Source of the DNA: Phymorhynchus buccinoides
Lineage: Eukaryota > Mollusca > Gastropoda > Neogastropoda > Raphitomidae
Length of the DNA: 64,000 nucleotides
Assembly (NCBI GenBank): GCA_017654935.2
Contig: CM065711.1
Span: 33,435,217-33,499,216 of the forward strand
Reading direction: 5' to 3'
Part shown: positions 47,425 through 61,059 of the stretch, in pieces
Position numbering within the stretch: the first letter of the stretch is position 1
Layout of the letters: the number at the start of each line of letters is the position of its first letter
Notes under the pieces: model-generated
What the model saw: only the letters and a program-made list of their open reading frames with translations
Told to the model about the DNA's origin: nothing
The model's database searches: none
Translations under genes and position numbers: made by a program

Positions 47425-47455
<31 letters not shown>

Positions 47456-48057
47456 AAAAAAAAAAAAAAAAACAAAACTAAATTCTCCATCACTTATTTA
47501 CACCCCTGCCACGTTCTATATACTCACGAGTGGGGGCTAATTATTACTGGCTGGAGTAGAGGCTGATTCTGCAATGTTTGCTTCGCCAGGTTTTGGTAGA
47601 CTTGTAGCACGATAATGGTTAGAGCGGCCTTATCTCCACTATTCAAATCCCCTTTAATTTTAACACCCGAGGGCCATAGGATTGGTTTAGTAGCCGTTTT
47701 ACACGTCAGGAGCCAACAGTCACGCGCATATTATTACATCATCATCACATGCCTAAAATTCCTATCCTCCTGAAGCGCTAGTGTCAAGACTTCTTAAAGG
47801 GCATTGTACCTCGTGATCGGAAGGGAAATCCGTGAGAAAGAGATGTTGATTGTGGTGTCACAAGCTAGAGACAAGTGAGGCAACATGGTTCAAAGGGATA
47901 GCGCCTAAGGATTGCGACTCTGTGTAGTTCTGACTTGTAATTAATGTGCGGGGTAAATAGAGAAGGGGGGGGGGGATAGATGAGAGAGTGATGTACGCGC
48001 GGCCACATTGTCACAGTGTCCTCCATGTGGATGTGTACAGTGACGCCGTGTCATCCT
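47394..48057. other. Sequence beyond the minisatellite, no gene seen
   Basis: A-run at 47416-47473, G-run near 47967-47975, otherwise single-copy in this window. In the reverse-complement reading it would lie past the 45-bp array. Confidence 0.6.
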
Positions 48058-48207
48058 GGGCCCTGTATTCACGTTGGAGATAGCATGATACTTAGCATCA
48101 TGCTAACTTAGAAGCTATTCAATAGTCTATAATCCAGAAGGACATTGGACAGCTTCTAAATTAGCATCATGCTAAGTCTCAGCTATCTCAACGTGAATAC
48201 AGGCCCC
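48058..48207. mobile_element. Foldback MITE, 150 bp
   Basis: GGGCCCTGTATTCACGTTGG to CAACGTGAATACAGGCCCC with inner TTAGCATCATGCTAA copies (48093 and 48162); arms of about 55 bp, loop about 35 bp. Confidence 0.88.
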
Positions 48208-48667
48208 TGGTCACTTTGTTTTTCAGATCACCTCATTACAGGGACAGCTGGATCCTCTGTTCTCACCTTCCTAAATCATTCAGGATCCAATATCCTTTGT
48301 ACATCGTCTTCAACAACATCACAACGTGAGGGCGGTGTTCAAATCCCCCCGTGCTGATTATGCACGTGGCTGTCCCTGGCCCTCACTGACGAACTCATCG
48401 TGACAGTACTCCAGTAACGTCCGGTGCCTGGAGAGGGCATTGGTGATCGCGATGGGAACTGATGATGCCTATGGTCCGCTGCCAGGTCCACAGTTTTGTC
48501 TGTATCGTCGAATGAAACCAACCCACAGGCAGTTCTCACGGTGGTGCGTCTCACTGGACACTTTCCATCCTCAATTTACCTCCATTTTTTTATACATTTT
48601 ACTGTCCCATTTTTCTTTCTTTTTCATTGTCTCCAGGATTTATGTTGTTGTTTGTTTTTGTTTTTTT
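48208..48667. other. GC-richer stretch, nature unknown
   Basis: 48330-48560 is GC-rich and could be coding on the minus strand (a 71-codon frame), but indel noise here prevents a safe reading. Confidence 0.3.
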
Positions 48668-51005
48668 CTCCCTTTGTACCCTACTGCTGATCTGTGTCTA
48701 TACTGGTGTTCTCCCTTTGTCCCCTACTGCTGATTCTGTGTCTATACTGTGTTTTCTCCCTTTGTACCCCCTACTCTGATCTGTGTCTATACTGGTGTTC
48801 CTCCCTTTGTACCCTACTGCTGACTTGTGTCTATTGTGTTTTCCTCCCTTTGTCCCCTACTGCTGATCTGTGTCTATACTGGTTTTTCCCCCTTTGTACC
48901 CCTAATGCTGATCTGTGTCTATACTGGTGTTTTCTCCCTTTGTACCCTACTGCTGATCTGTGTCTATACTGGTTGTTCTCCCCTTTGTACCCACTGCTGA
49001 TCTGTGTCTTATAACTGTGGTGTTTTCCCCCTTTGTTACCCCTACTGCTGATCGTGTCTATCTGTTGTTTTCTCCCTTTGACCCCTACTGCGATCTGTGT
49101 CTATACTGGGGTTTCCCCCTTTGTACCCTACTGCTGATCTGTGTCTATACTGTGTTTTGCTCCCTTTGTACCCCTACTGCTGATCTGGGTCCTATATGTG
49201 TTTTCTCCCTTTGTACCTAACTGCTGATCTGTGTCTATACTGGTTTTCCTTCCCTTTGTACCCTACGCTGATCTGTGTCCCTATATGTGTTTTCTCCTTT
49301 GTACCCTAGCTGCTGATCTGTTTCTATCTTGTTTTCCCCTTTGTACCCCTACTGCTGATCTGTGTCCTATACTGTTTTTCTCCTTTGTACCCCTACTGCT
49401 GATCTGTGTCCTATACTGTGTTTTCCCCCTTTGTACCCCTACCGGGCTGATCTGTGTCCTATACTGTGTTTTTCTCCCTTGTGCCCCTACTGCTGATCTG
49501 TGTCTATACTGGTTTTTCCCCTTTTGTACCCCTACTGCTGATCTGTGTCTATACTGTTTTTTTCCCCCTTTGTACCCCTACTGCTGATCTGTGTCCTATA
49601 CGGGGTTTTCCCCCTTTGTACCCCTAATGCTGATCTGTGTCCTATACTGGTTTTCCCCTTTGTACCCTACTGCTGATCTTGTCTATACTGTGTTTTCTCC
49701 CTTTGTACCCCTACTGCTGATCTGTGTCTATACTGTGTTTTGCCCCTTTGTACCCCTACTGCTGATCTGTGTCTGATACTAGTGTTTTCTCCCTTTGTAC
49801 CCCTCTGCTGATCTGTGTCTATACTGGGTTTTCCCTTTGTACCCGACTGCTGATCTTGTCTCTACTGTGTTGTCTCCCTGTTGTACCTACTGCTGATCTG
49901 TTTATATAATGTGTGTTCTCCTTTGTACCCCTACGCTGATCTGTGTCTATAACTGTGTTTTTCCCCCCTTTGTACCCTACTGCTGTCTGTGTCCTTATAC
50001 TGGTTTTCCTTCCGCACCCTTGTACCCCTACTGCTGATCTTTGTCTATACTGTGTTTTTCCCCTTTGTACCCCTACTGCTGATCTGTGTCTATACTGTTT
50101 TTTTCCCCCTTGTACCCTACTGGCTGATCTGTGTCTATACTGTGTTTTCCCCCGTTTTGTACCCTACTTGCTGATCTGTGTCTATACTGGGTTTTCCCCC
50201 TTTGTACCCCTACGCTGATCTGTGTCTATACTGTGGTTTTCCCTTTGTACCTACTGCTGACGTGTCTATACTGTGTTTTCCCCTGTGTACCCCTACTGGC
50301 TGATCGTGTCTATACTGTGGTTTTTCCCCTTTGTACCCCTCCTGCTGATCTGTGTCTATACTGTTTTTTTTCTCCCTTTGTACCCCTACCGCTGATCTGT
50401 GTCTATACGTGGTTTTCCCCCTTTGTACCCACTGCTTATCCTGTGTCTATACTGTGTTTTCCCCCTTTGTACCCCTACTGCTGTCTGTGGTCTATACTGT
50501 GTTTTCCCCCTTGTGTACCCTAATGCTGATCTGTGTCTTACTGTGTTTTCCCACTTTGTACCCCTACTGCTGATCTGTGTCTATACTGTGGTTTTCCCCT
50601 TTGTACGCCCCTAATGCTGATCGTGTCTATACTGTATTTTCCCCTTTGTCCCCCTACTGCTGATCTGTTGGTCTATACTGTGTTTTCCCCTTTGTACACC
50701 TACTGCGGATCGTGTGTCTATACTGTGTTTGCCCCTTTGTACCCCTACTGCTGATCTGTGTCTATACTGTGTTTTTCCCCCTTTGTACCCTATGCTGTCC
50801 TGTGTCTATACTGTGTTTTCCCCCTTTGTACCCCTACTGCTGATCTGTGTCCTATACTGTGTTTTCCCCTTTGTACACCTACTGCTGCATCAGTGTCTAT
50901 ACTGTGTTTTCCCCCTTTGTCCCCTACTGGCTGATCTGTGTCCTATACTGTGTTTTTCCCCCTTCTGTTACACCTACTGCCGAGTCTGTTCTCTGCTGTG
51001 GGGGT
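48668..51005. repeat. ~45-bp minisatellite, inverted copy, indel-rich (~50 copies)
   Basis: Reverse complement of 46455-46893 (unit CCCCTTTGTACCCCTACTGC, TGATCTGTGTCTATACTG, TGTTTTC). Nearly every unit has its own single-base gain or loss. Confidence 0.95.
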
Positions 51006-53395
51006 TTTTTCTACCCTTTTCTTTCTGATTTTCTCTTTTTGGTTTTAAATTTCCTCTTTCCACTGTTTCAATAAACCTGACCTATCGTATTTTTCTCTGA
51101 TTTCATGTTTTTAAGTTCCTCTGTTGTACGTGATGCCAAAAAAGAAGGAAAGAACAATGAAAATCCCCACCCCCCCTCACTCCACTCCCCCCCCCCAACC
51201 CCACCTCCACCCAACTCTGTCACTTTCTGTTTATTTTTATTTATCCTTTTGGTATCTAAGGCTGTTGTTTATTTCATTCTAAATAAAACGTCTCTATTTC
51301 TTTAATTGTTTATAAATTGTTTTTTACAGATTACCATTCTCTGCCTGTCCCCCTTCACCTTGATGCCTTCTCTGTAGAGACGTTGACGGAGTGGAATCCA
51401 CTGACCGAGAAGCCATCGCACAGGCCCGCGCCAGCGCAGCACCATCAGCGCCAGGCGTCACCTTCGGCCTGCTCCACTAAAGATTAAATAGGGAATTAGT
51501 GCCAGTAGGTCAAGTATTTAATGAAGAAGGAGCTGTGCGGTCCGGGGTTTGGTCCCCCGTGAGCGCTACGGCTAGCCGGATTGGTCCAGCCCGGATACTG
51601 AGAAAGGCCTTATGGTCAACTCTTAAAAAGCTGTCAACACCACCAGACAGTAACACCAAGCGTTTTTATTTAAAAAAGGAGAAAAGAAAGAATTTTATAT
51701 TTCCAATTCTCAGTGCGCTCTGCCATTTACTTCGAGTACATAGCCTTCATAGGCTTCTTTCGACTTATAGAACCAGGACCAGACCAGAACCAGACCAGGA
51801 CCAGAACCAGGCAGAACCGTACAGAACCAGACCAAGACCAGACCACAGTGTTCAGTGTTCATGCCCCCTTCATTTTTCCAAACCAAGATCTCATTCGTGT
51901 CATGACTAGCTGAATCCATTCTCAGACAATTTCATTTTACCATTGTACAGTTAAAGTTATGCCCTCATTGAATGTTTTCTCTCCTGAATTTACATTTTAA
52001 TGATTTTCTTATTTCAAAGATGTTTCAATGCAAAGGCGTTGAAATTTTGACAATCACTTTGCTGTGATTGTTCATGACATAAAGGGATGAACCGTGCCAT
52101 GCACTTATATCAATCTTTTTTTAAGAAATAGTTTTTATGCTTGCTCTGCTAATCCCGTTGTGACAACTGACAGGGGCATTTTAAACCGTTAATCTTCAAA
52201 ACAGAAATCTTTGGTGAACTAATGACAAAGATCTAGTTGAACCTTGGAACTGCTAACCCGTTGGCCAACTGACTTGACAAGAGCGATCCCGCAGACAGTG
52301 CAGTGGGCATAGGGTGCGCGGCTGATTGTGGTGATACTGTTCACAGAGTAAAGGGTAACAACAGTCACAAAATCTCTTATCCCCATGGCAACACAGTGTT
52401 AGGCCACTCAGATATGACTTACATCTCACTTGTTGCCATGAGGAAACAGTGATATTTTGTGAATAATGTTACCGTGTATCCAGACCTTTATCAACACAGT
52501 TGGTGCGTTGGAGGCAGCTCTAATGTGTTTTTGTAAACTGATTGTCAAAACTGTGGTGGTACACCGACCTGTATCAACACGTCTGGTGCGTTGAGGGCAA
52601 CTCTAATGTGTGTGTAAAATGATGTGAAACTGTGGTTTGACACAGACCTTTATCAACACAGTCTGGTGCGTTGGAGGGAAGCTCTAATGTGTGTGTAACT
52701 GATTGTGAAAACTGTGGGTGCGTTGAACAAAAGCTTCAATTATGGTCAAGACGTTTTCCAGAGAACCCTGGTTCATAGGAACGCTCACTAACTGTATAAA
52801 AACTGTTATATTATAAGAATACAATTTTTGTATTTGAATGAAGATTTGTAAGTGCAACTCAACTGTGTGATTCCTGAAAACATAATTGCTAAGGTTATTG
52901 CACAATTGTCAACAATTTAAAAACAGAACACTGTTCATTCTAGAACAGCTGCGGTTATCCTCAATGGGTCTATCAGGATAAGTTGTTTATCAGAAAATAA
53001 AACACTTAAAAAACTACAAATTGATTTTTATAAATGGTGGTGTACATAGCAAACAAAGCTTCAACAAGTCAGACTGTAAACCCAGAGAACCCTTTTCGTG
53101 GGAAAAATAGCTTCAGTGACGATCAAGACACTTGTCAGATTGAGATAGCTGAAATGGATAGTCTTCCTTGAATTCATGTCAGGACACTTGTCAGACGGAG
53201 ACAGCTGAAAGGGACAGTCTTCAATGAATTCATGTCAGGACACTTGTTAGATGAAGATAGCTGACAGGGATAGTCTTCCATGAATTCATGTCAGGACACT
53301 TGTTAGACGGAGATAGCTGAAAGGGACAGTCTTCATTGAATTCGTGTCAGGATGCTTTTCAGACAATTTGGTAACGAGGAAGAAGTTTCAATAAC
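51006..53395. repeat. Inverted copy of 44.0-46.45 kb
   Basis: Contains inverse counterparts of the possible exon (51330-51485), the GGTTCT array (51770-51850, shorter), the ACAGTTTTCACAAT repeats (52450-52740) and the ~59-bp repeats (53110-53350). Small indels throughout. Confidence 0.92.
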
Positions 53396-55895
53396 TGTCA
53401 ATGTATGCAACAAGACAACGTTGTGTAGTGGGTAACAATGTTTCACTCTTTGTGGTTGAACAAGACAATCCTACTGATGTGAAATGAGGTTCAGTCAGCA
53501 CCAGGGGCTGAAAGGCACAACGTTGTGTAGTGGATAGCAATGTTTCACTCTTTGTGGTTGAGCAAGACAATCCTACTGATGTGAATTGAGGTTCAGTCAG
53601 CACCAGGGGCTGAAAGGCACAACATTGTGTAGTGGATAACAATGTTTCACTCTTTGTGGTTGAGCAAGACAATCCTACTGATGTGAATTGAGGCTCAGTC
53701 AGCACCAGGGGCTGAAAGGCACAATGTTGTGTAGTGGATAACAATGTTTCACTCTTTGTGGTTGAACAAGACAATCCTACTGATGTGAAATGAGGTTCAG
53801 TCAGCACCAGTGTGCATTGATTACAACGTTGTATATTGGGATACAAATCTGTGGTAAATATAAGTGATTCACAATGACAATGAAGTGATTTATCATGAGT
53901 GAGTTTCATGACAGTGAACGTGTTTATCAAGACAATGGTGTGATGGTAGCATGACAATGAAGTTATGTATCATGACAATGGTGTGCCTTGATTACAAAGC
54001 TTCATATACTTGAGTGAATTTACATTACAAGTCAGTTATTTATCATGACCATTGTGTGCGTGATTACGAGTTTACCACAGTTTGAAGTGGATTTAGCCAT
54101 TACAATGAGTGCGTTGATTACAATCTTCACAAACTTTGAGTGATTATCATGACAATGGAGTGATTTATCATGACAATGGTGTGAATTTACCATGACATGA
54201 AGTGATTTATCATGCAATGGAGTGATTTTATCATGACAATGGAGTGATTTTATCATGACAATGAAGTGATTTATCATGACAATGAAGTTATTTTTCATGC
54301 AATGGGGTGATTTATCATGACAATGAAGTGATTTATCATGAAAATGAATGGATTTTATCATGAAATGAAGTGATTTATCATGACAATGAGTGATTTTCAT
54401 GACATGAAGTGATTTCATGACAATGATGGATTTATCATACAATAAGGATTTATCATGACAATGGAGTTGATTTTATCATGACAATGGGAGTGATTATCAT
54501 GACATGTGTATTTCCATGACAATGGAGGGAGTTATCATGACAATGAAGTGATTTATCATGACAATGAAGTGAGTTTTTATCATGACATGAGTGATTTATC
54601 ATGACAATGAAGTGATTTATCATGACAATGGAGTGATTATCATGACAATGGAGTGATTTATCATGACAATAGAGTGATTATCATGGCAATGAAGTGAATT
54701 TTCATAGGCAATGGAGTGATTTACCATGACAATGGTGTGATTTACCATGACATGAGTGATTTTATCATGACATGGAGTGATTATCATACAATGAAGTGAT
54801 TTATCATGACGATGTGTGATTTAGCATGACAATGGAGTTGTTATCAGACAATGAGTGATCTTATATCATGACGATGGTGTGATTTATCATGACAATGAAG
54901 TTTTATCATGACAATGGAATGATTATCATGACAATGGTGTGATTTCCAGACAATGGATGATTTTCATACAAATGAAGTGATTTATCAGACAATGAAGTGA
55001 TTTATTTCATGACAACTGAAGTGATTATCATGACATGGAGTGAATTTATCAGGAAATGAGTGATTTAGCGTGACAATGGAGTGATTTCTCATGGCTAATG
55101 AGTGGATTTTATCATAACAATGAGTGATTTATCATGACACTGAGTGATTTTACCTGACAATGGTGTTGATTTACCTGAACAATGAAGTGATTTTATCATG
55201 ACAATGGGTGATTTATCACGACAATGAAGTGATTTTCATGATCGATGGGTGTGATTTATCAGACAATGGGTGAATTTATCCTGCCATAGAAGTGATTTAT
55301 CAGACGATGGTGTGATTTATCATGACAATGAAGTGATTTATCATGCCATGATGTGATTTATCATAACAATGAAGTGATTTTCCTGACAATGGATTGATTT
55401 ATCATGACAATGAGTGATTTATCATACAATGTGTGATTTCTCCATGACAATGACGTGATTTATCATGACATGAAGTGAGTTACCATGACAATGAAGTGAT
55501 TTATCATTAACAATGGAGTGATTTACATGACAATGATGTTATCATGACAATGGGTGATTTATCATGACAATGAAGTCGATTTAATCATGACAATGAAGTG
55601 ATTTACCTGATGACAATGAAGTGATTACCATGACAATGGTGGTGCATTGATGACAAGCTTCACGCACTTTAAGTGTTTCCATGACAGGGTGTGCGTTTGG
55701 ATGACACAGCTTCATGCACTTTGAGTGGTTTCCCATGACAAATGGTGTGGCATTGATGACAAGCTTCATGCCTTTGAAGTGGTTTACCATGACAATGGTG
55801 TGCCATTGGGATGACAAAGCTTCATGCACTTTGAAGTGGTTTACCTGACATGTGTGCATTGATACAAAGCTTCATGCACTTTGAAGTGATTTATA
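53396..55895. repeat. Inverted copy of the 102-, 21- and 54-bp arrays
   Basis: 102-bp units at 53400-53830 (one more copy than the left arm), 21-bp array 53880-55620 (about twice the left-arm length), 54-bp units 55620-55895. The 21-bp units are riddled with 1-bp deletions. Confidence 0.93.
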
Positions 55896-58500
55896 AAGTG
55901 AACGTTGTGTATGGGGAAAGAAAAGCGCCAATGATTTCCAAGTGCATGAGATTACAATTTATATTGTGAGATACAAACCCTTCCTGACTGTCAAGTATTT
56001 ATCAGTTCTTGTATTGCAAGCCAATGCCTCGCACACCAATTTGAAGACTGTACGCGTACATACATACTACATCCATATTTCCTGTGGGAAGCCGTCATAA
56101 GTAAAAGAAAGAAAGGAAACAATACGCGCATGTGTCCATGTTTCTCTAACCCCATTCCCCCGTCTTTCTTTTCATTATTGATGGTTTCCCCAGCGTAACC
56201 TTCCGTGTCTATGTGTTGCCGGCTAAGTCTAACGATGTGAAAGATATGGCCCCTGAACAGAAATATCGGTTGAAGACCGTACGTCAAATACACGTCAGCA
56301 ATAATTTACGCATGGACGTCTTCCTCTCTTGGTGCTACACCACCTCAGAAAGTGTGGAGCCACTTTTGTCAGAAGTGCCAAGATGTCCTTTTGGCTTTCA
56401 TGAGGTGCACACCCTTAAAAAAATAACAGACATTGGCAGTGATTTCTGTAAATCATATCAAGCAGTTGACAGATTTATTTTCTTTAAATAAATCTTCTTT
56501 ATTGGCAGTGAATTAATGAATCATGTTAAACAGATGAGTGTAGAAACAATCTTTATTGGCAGTGAATTAGTAAATCGTGTTAAACAATTGACTGCTTTTT
56601 ATTAGTTGAAACAATCTTCTTTATTGGTAGTGAATTAGTAAATCGTGTTAAACAATTGACTGCTTTTTATTAGTTGAAACAATCTTCTTTATTGGTAGTG
56701 AATTAGTAAATCGTGTTAAACAATTGACTGCTTTTTATTAGTTGAAACAATCTTCTTTATTGGTAGTGAATTAGTAAATCGTGTTAAACAATTGACTGCT
56801 TTTTATTAGTTGAAACAATCTTCGTTATTGGCAGTGAATTAGTAAATCGTGTTAAACAATTCACTGCTTTTTATTAGTTGAAACAATCTTCTTTATTGGT
56901 AGTGAATTAGTAAATCGTGTTAAACAATTCACTGCTTTTTATTAGTTGAAACAATCTTCTTTATTGGTAGTGAATTAGTAAATCGTGTTAAACAATTCAC
57001 TGCTTTTTATTAGTTGAAACAATCTTCGTTATTGGTAGTGAATTAATGAATCATGTTAAACAGATGAGTGTTGAAACAATCTTCTTTATTGGCAGTGAAT
57101 TAATGAATCATGTTAAACAGATGAGTGTAGAAACAATCTTTATTGGCAGTGAATTAGTAAATCGTGTTAAACAATTGACTGCTTTTTATTAGTTGAAACA
57201 ATCTTCGTTATTGGCAGTGAATTAGTAAATCGTGTTAAACAATTGACTGCTTTTTATTAGTTGAAACAATCTTCTTTATTGGTAGTGAATTAGTAAATCG
57301 TGTTAAACAATTGACTGCTTTTTATTAGTTGAAACAATCTTCGTTATTGGCAGTGAATTAATGAATCATGTTAAACAGATGAGTGTAGAAACAATCTTTA
57401 TTGGCAGTGAATTAGTAAATCGTGTTAAACAATTCACTGCTTTTTATTAGTTGAAACAATCTTCGTTATTGGCAGTGAATTAGTAAATCGTGTTAAACAA
57501 TTGACTGCTTTTTATTAGTTGAAACAATCTTCTTTATTGGTAGTGAATTAGTGAATTATGTTAAACAGTTGATTGTAGAAACAGTCTTCTTTATTGGCAG
57601 TGAATTAGTGAATCATGTTATGCAGTTGGCTGCTTTATTGAATGTAGAAAGTCTTCTTTATTGGTAGTGAATTAGTGAATTATGTTAAACAGTTGATTGT
57701 AGAAACAGTCTTCTTTATTGGTAGTGAATTAGTTAATTATGTTATGCAGTTGGCTGCTTTATTTTGTAGACACAATCTTCTTTATTGGTAGTGAATCATG
57801 TTAAACAGTTGGGGGCTTCTGACTGAAGAAACAATGTTCTTTATTATGGTTTGTGACTTATATAATTAATTGAGAAAGGGGTTGTATTCATTGCCAAGGT
57901 ATCGATACAATATTGTTCAGTTCAAGACAATGTGGTTAATGGCTAATGCTTTGGTAAATATATGAGTGCTTGTCTTTTTTTAGTTTACTTATGTAGATAA
58001 AAAGATTTTCGACATTTTCCCCCTGTGACCCTGCTCCAACAGACACATCCCATTCATGTCTTTAATAACGCGCCTCACTATAACTCCCAGTGCCTCTGGG
58101 TTTTACTTTGATAAAAAGATGTTTCGCCATTTCCCCCTGTGACCCGTTCCGCAGATACATACCGATTCATGTCCCTTTATAACGCGCCTCACTACAACCT
58201 CCAGTGCCTCTGGGTTCAACTTTTGTTTCTTTTCCTTCTGTAGCGATTTGTTCTGCCTCTTATTACAAGGTTCTCTGTGTCCTCTATTTGCAGGATTTAT
58301 TTACTGGATTAATTTTCTTCATTGCTCCTCTGGCTGTTTTTTGTCACGGCTAAACAAGGAATGGAAGTGTAAATCATTGATGTGAATTGTCCCGCAAAAC
58401 AGCAATTTTCCGCCCGAAAGAAACAAAAACCAATGAACCAACTCTAGCCATTCATAATTCCGCTGGTTTAGTGCTTCAAGTACCAAAACAAACCTTCGGT
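55896..58500. repeat. Inverted copy of 38.9-42.26 kb
   Basis: Single-copy part 55896-56485, 68-bp array 56486-57800 (~19 copies, cleaner sequence), 108-bp repeats 58000-58225 (2 copies rather than 3). Confidence 0.93.
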
Positions 58501-59150
58501 GTGAACCCGCTTACCCTGTGTCCCTCGCCTGAGTTGTGACCCCCTTAGTGTCCCCTGCCTGAGGTGTGACCCCCTGTTTCCCTGCCTGAGGTGTGACCCC
58601 CTGTGTCCCTGCCTGAGGTGTGACCCCCTCTATCCCTGCCTGAGGTGTGACCCCCTGTATCCCTGCCTGAGGTGTTACCCCCTGTATCCCTGCCTGAGGT
58701 GTTACCCCCTGTATCCCTGCCTGAGGTGTTACCCCCTGTATCCCTGCCTGAGGTGTTACCCCCTGTATCCCTGCCTGAGGTGTTACCCCCTGTCTCCCTG
58801 CCTGAGGTGTTACCCCCTGTGTCCCTGCCTGAGGTGTGCTGAATGTCAAATGCATGTATATGTTTGCTTGTGTTGATTCATTCATTAAAAAGCTTTGAAA
58901 CAAAAACGAAAATGTCTTTGATTTTCATGAGATTTGTTCACAAACGCAGATATATTGATTTTATAGGAGCCAATAAGCACTGAATGGAGAATGCATTTCT
59001 GATTGTTTGTTTTGCTCTAAGATTGCGAGAACGTTTGGTTGTTGCTGTTGTTGTTGTTATGGTTTTGGTGGGTGGTGGTGGTGGTGGTTTTTTGGTGCTG
59101 TTGTGCCTGTTTGTTTCTATAAGTTTTAAGCAGACTGTGTTTGTGGGACA
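58501..59150. repeat. Inverted copy of the 27-bp array (~12 copies) and linker
   Basis: 58505-58838 holds about 12 units against about 44 in the left arm; the linker to 59150 matches 37445-37705. Confidence 0.94.
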
Positions 59151-59370
59151 GACTGGGTAAAAAGCGCGTGGGCGGGTAAGAAGCCCATCCCACTTATCTC
59201 ATGAAATAAAGAAAATTTCAGTCCTATAAATTTTTCCATGAGACGAATGCTAGACATTAAATTAACGCTCGTCTCATGGGCAAACTTTGACTGGAATTTG
59301 CTTCAATTTCCATGAGATAATTGGGGTGGGCTTCTTTAACCGCCCATGCGCTTTTTACCCCGTCTTCCCC
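59144..59370. mobile_element. Inverted copy of foldback MITE
   Basis: Counterpart of 37185-37398 with several substitutions and indels; the left arm tip is degraded (GGGACAGACTGGGTAAAAAG). Confidence 0.88.
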
Positions 59371-59454
59371 TTAAACATTTTCAAAATTGCTTAATAAATA
59401 TTGCGAAATAATGGGTGTCAGATATTTGGAAAATGTAGATGTTTGCATGTATGT

Positions 59455-60671
59455 GAATAAATTGGTGGTCTTTAATAATGCATACATTATCAATAAATTG
59501 GGTGGTCTTTAATAATGCATACATTATCAATAAATTGGTCTTTAACAATGCATACATTATCAATAAATTGGTGGTCTTTAATAATGCATACATTATCAAT
59601 AAATTGGTGGTCTTTAATGCATACATTATCAATAAATTGGTGGTCTTTAATAATGCATACATTATCAATAAATTGGTGGTCTTTAATAATGCACACATTA
59701 TCAATAAATTGGTGGTCTTTAACAATGCATACATTATCAACAAATTGGTGGTCTTTAACAATGCATACATTATCAACAAATTGGTGGTCTTTAATAATGC
59801 ATACATTATCAACAAATTGGTGGTCTTTAATAATGCATACATTATCTATAAACGGGTGGTCTTTAACAGTGAAAGAAGTGTGCTCGAATTATCCGGGTAT
59901 GAAGAAGATATACTCAGATTTTATCTCTCTCTCTCTCCCTCTGTCTCTCTCTCTCTCTCCATCTGTCTCTCTCTCTCTGTCTCTGTCCGCTCCTCTCTCT
60001 GTCACTCCCTCTCTCTCTCCCTCTGTCTCTCTATAACTCTCTCTCTCTCTCTCTCTCCCTCTGTCTCTCTCTCTCCCTCTGTCTCTCTCCTCTCTCTCTC
60101 CCTCTGTCTCTCTCTGTCTATCTCTCTATCTTTTCTCTCTCACCTCTGTCTCTCTCTCTCTCCCTCTGTCTCTCTCTCCCCCTCTCTCTCCCCCTCTGTC
60201 TCTCTCTCTCCTGTCTATCTCTCCCTCTTTCTCTCGTCCCTCTCCCTCTGTCTCTCTCTCCCCCTCTGTCTCTCTCTCATCCCTGTCTATCTCTCCCTCT
60301 TTCTCTCTCTCTCTGTCTCTCTCTCCCCCTCTGTCTCTCTCTCTCCCTGTCTATCTCTCCCTCTTTCTCTCTCCCTCTGTCTCTCTCTCTCCCTCTGTCT
60401 CTCTCTCCCCCTCTGTCTCTCTCTCTCTCTCTGTTCTATCTCTCCCTCTTTTCTCTCCCTCTGTCTCTCTCTCTCCTCTGTCTATCTCTCTCTCCCTCTG
60501 TCTCTCTCTCTCCCTCTGTCTCTCTCTCTCCCTGTCTATCTCTCCCTCTGTCTCTCTCTCCCTCTGCTCTTTCGCTCTCAACTCTGTCTCTCTCTCTCCC
60601 TGTCTATCTCTCCCTCTCTCTCTCTGTCCCCTCCGTCTCTACTCTCTCGCCTGTCTATCTCTCCCTCTTTC

Positions 60672-60713
<42 letters not shown>

Positions 60714-61016
60714 CCCCTCTGTCTCTCTCTCTCCCTGTCTCTCTCTCTCTTTTTCTCTCTCTGTCTCTCTCCCTCTCTGTCTCTCTCCCTCTGTGTGTCT
60801 CTCTCTCTCCCTCTGTCTCTCTCTCTCCCTCTTTCTCTCTCCCTCCTTCTTTCTCTCTCTCCCTCTCCCTCTCTCTCTCCGGCTGTCTTTCTCTCTCTCT
60901 CCTTTCTCTCTCCCTCTGTCTCTCTCTCTCCCTCTGTCTCTCTCTCCCTCCCTTCTGTCCTCACCCTCCCCCTCTCTCTCTCTCTCTCTCCCTCTGTCTG
61001 TCTCTCTCTACCATGG
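59455..61016. repeat. Inverted copy of the 36-bp and GAGA arrays
   Basis: 36-bp units at 59455-59870 match the left arm almost exactly; the CTCT array runs 59922-61016. Confidence 0.95.
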
Positions 61017-61059
61017 TGTGATTAGCTGAAGCTGACGAGTCCTGCAGAGCACCAATAAA

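Noticed and set aside
46888..47493. Frames across the N-run
   Set aside because: They consist of unknown bases.
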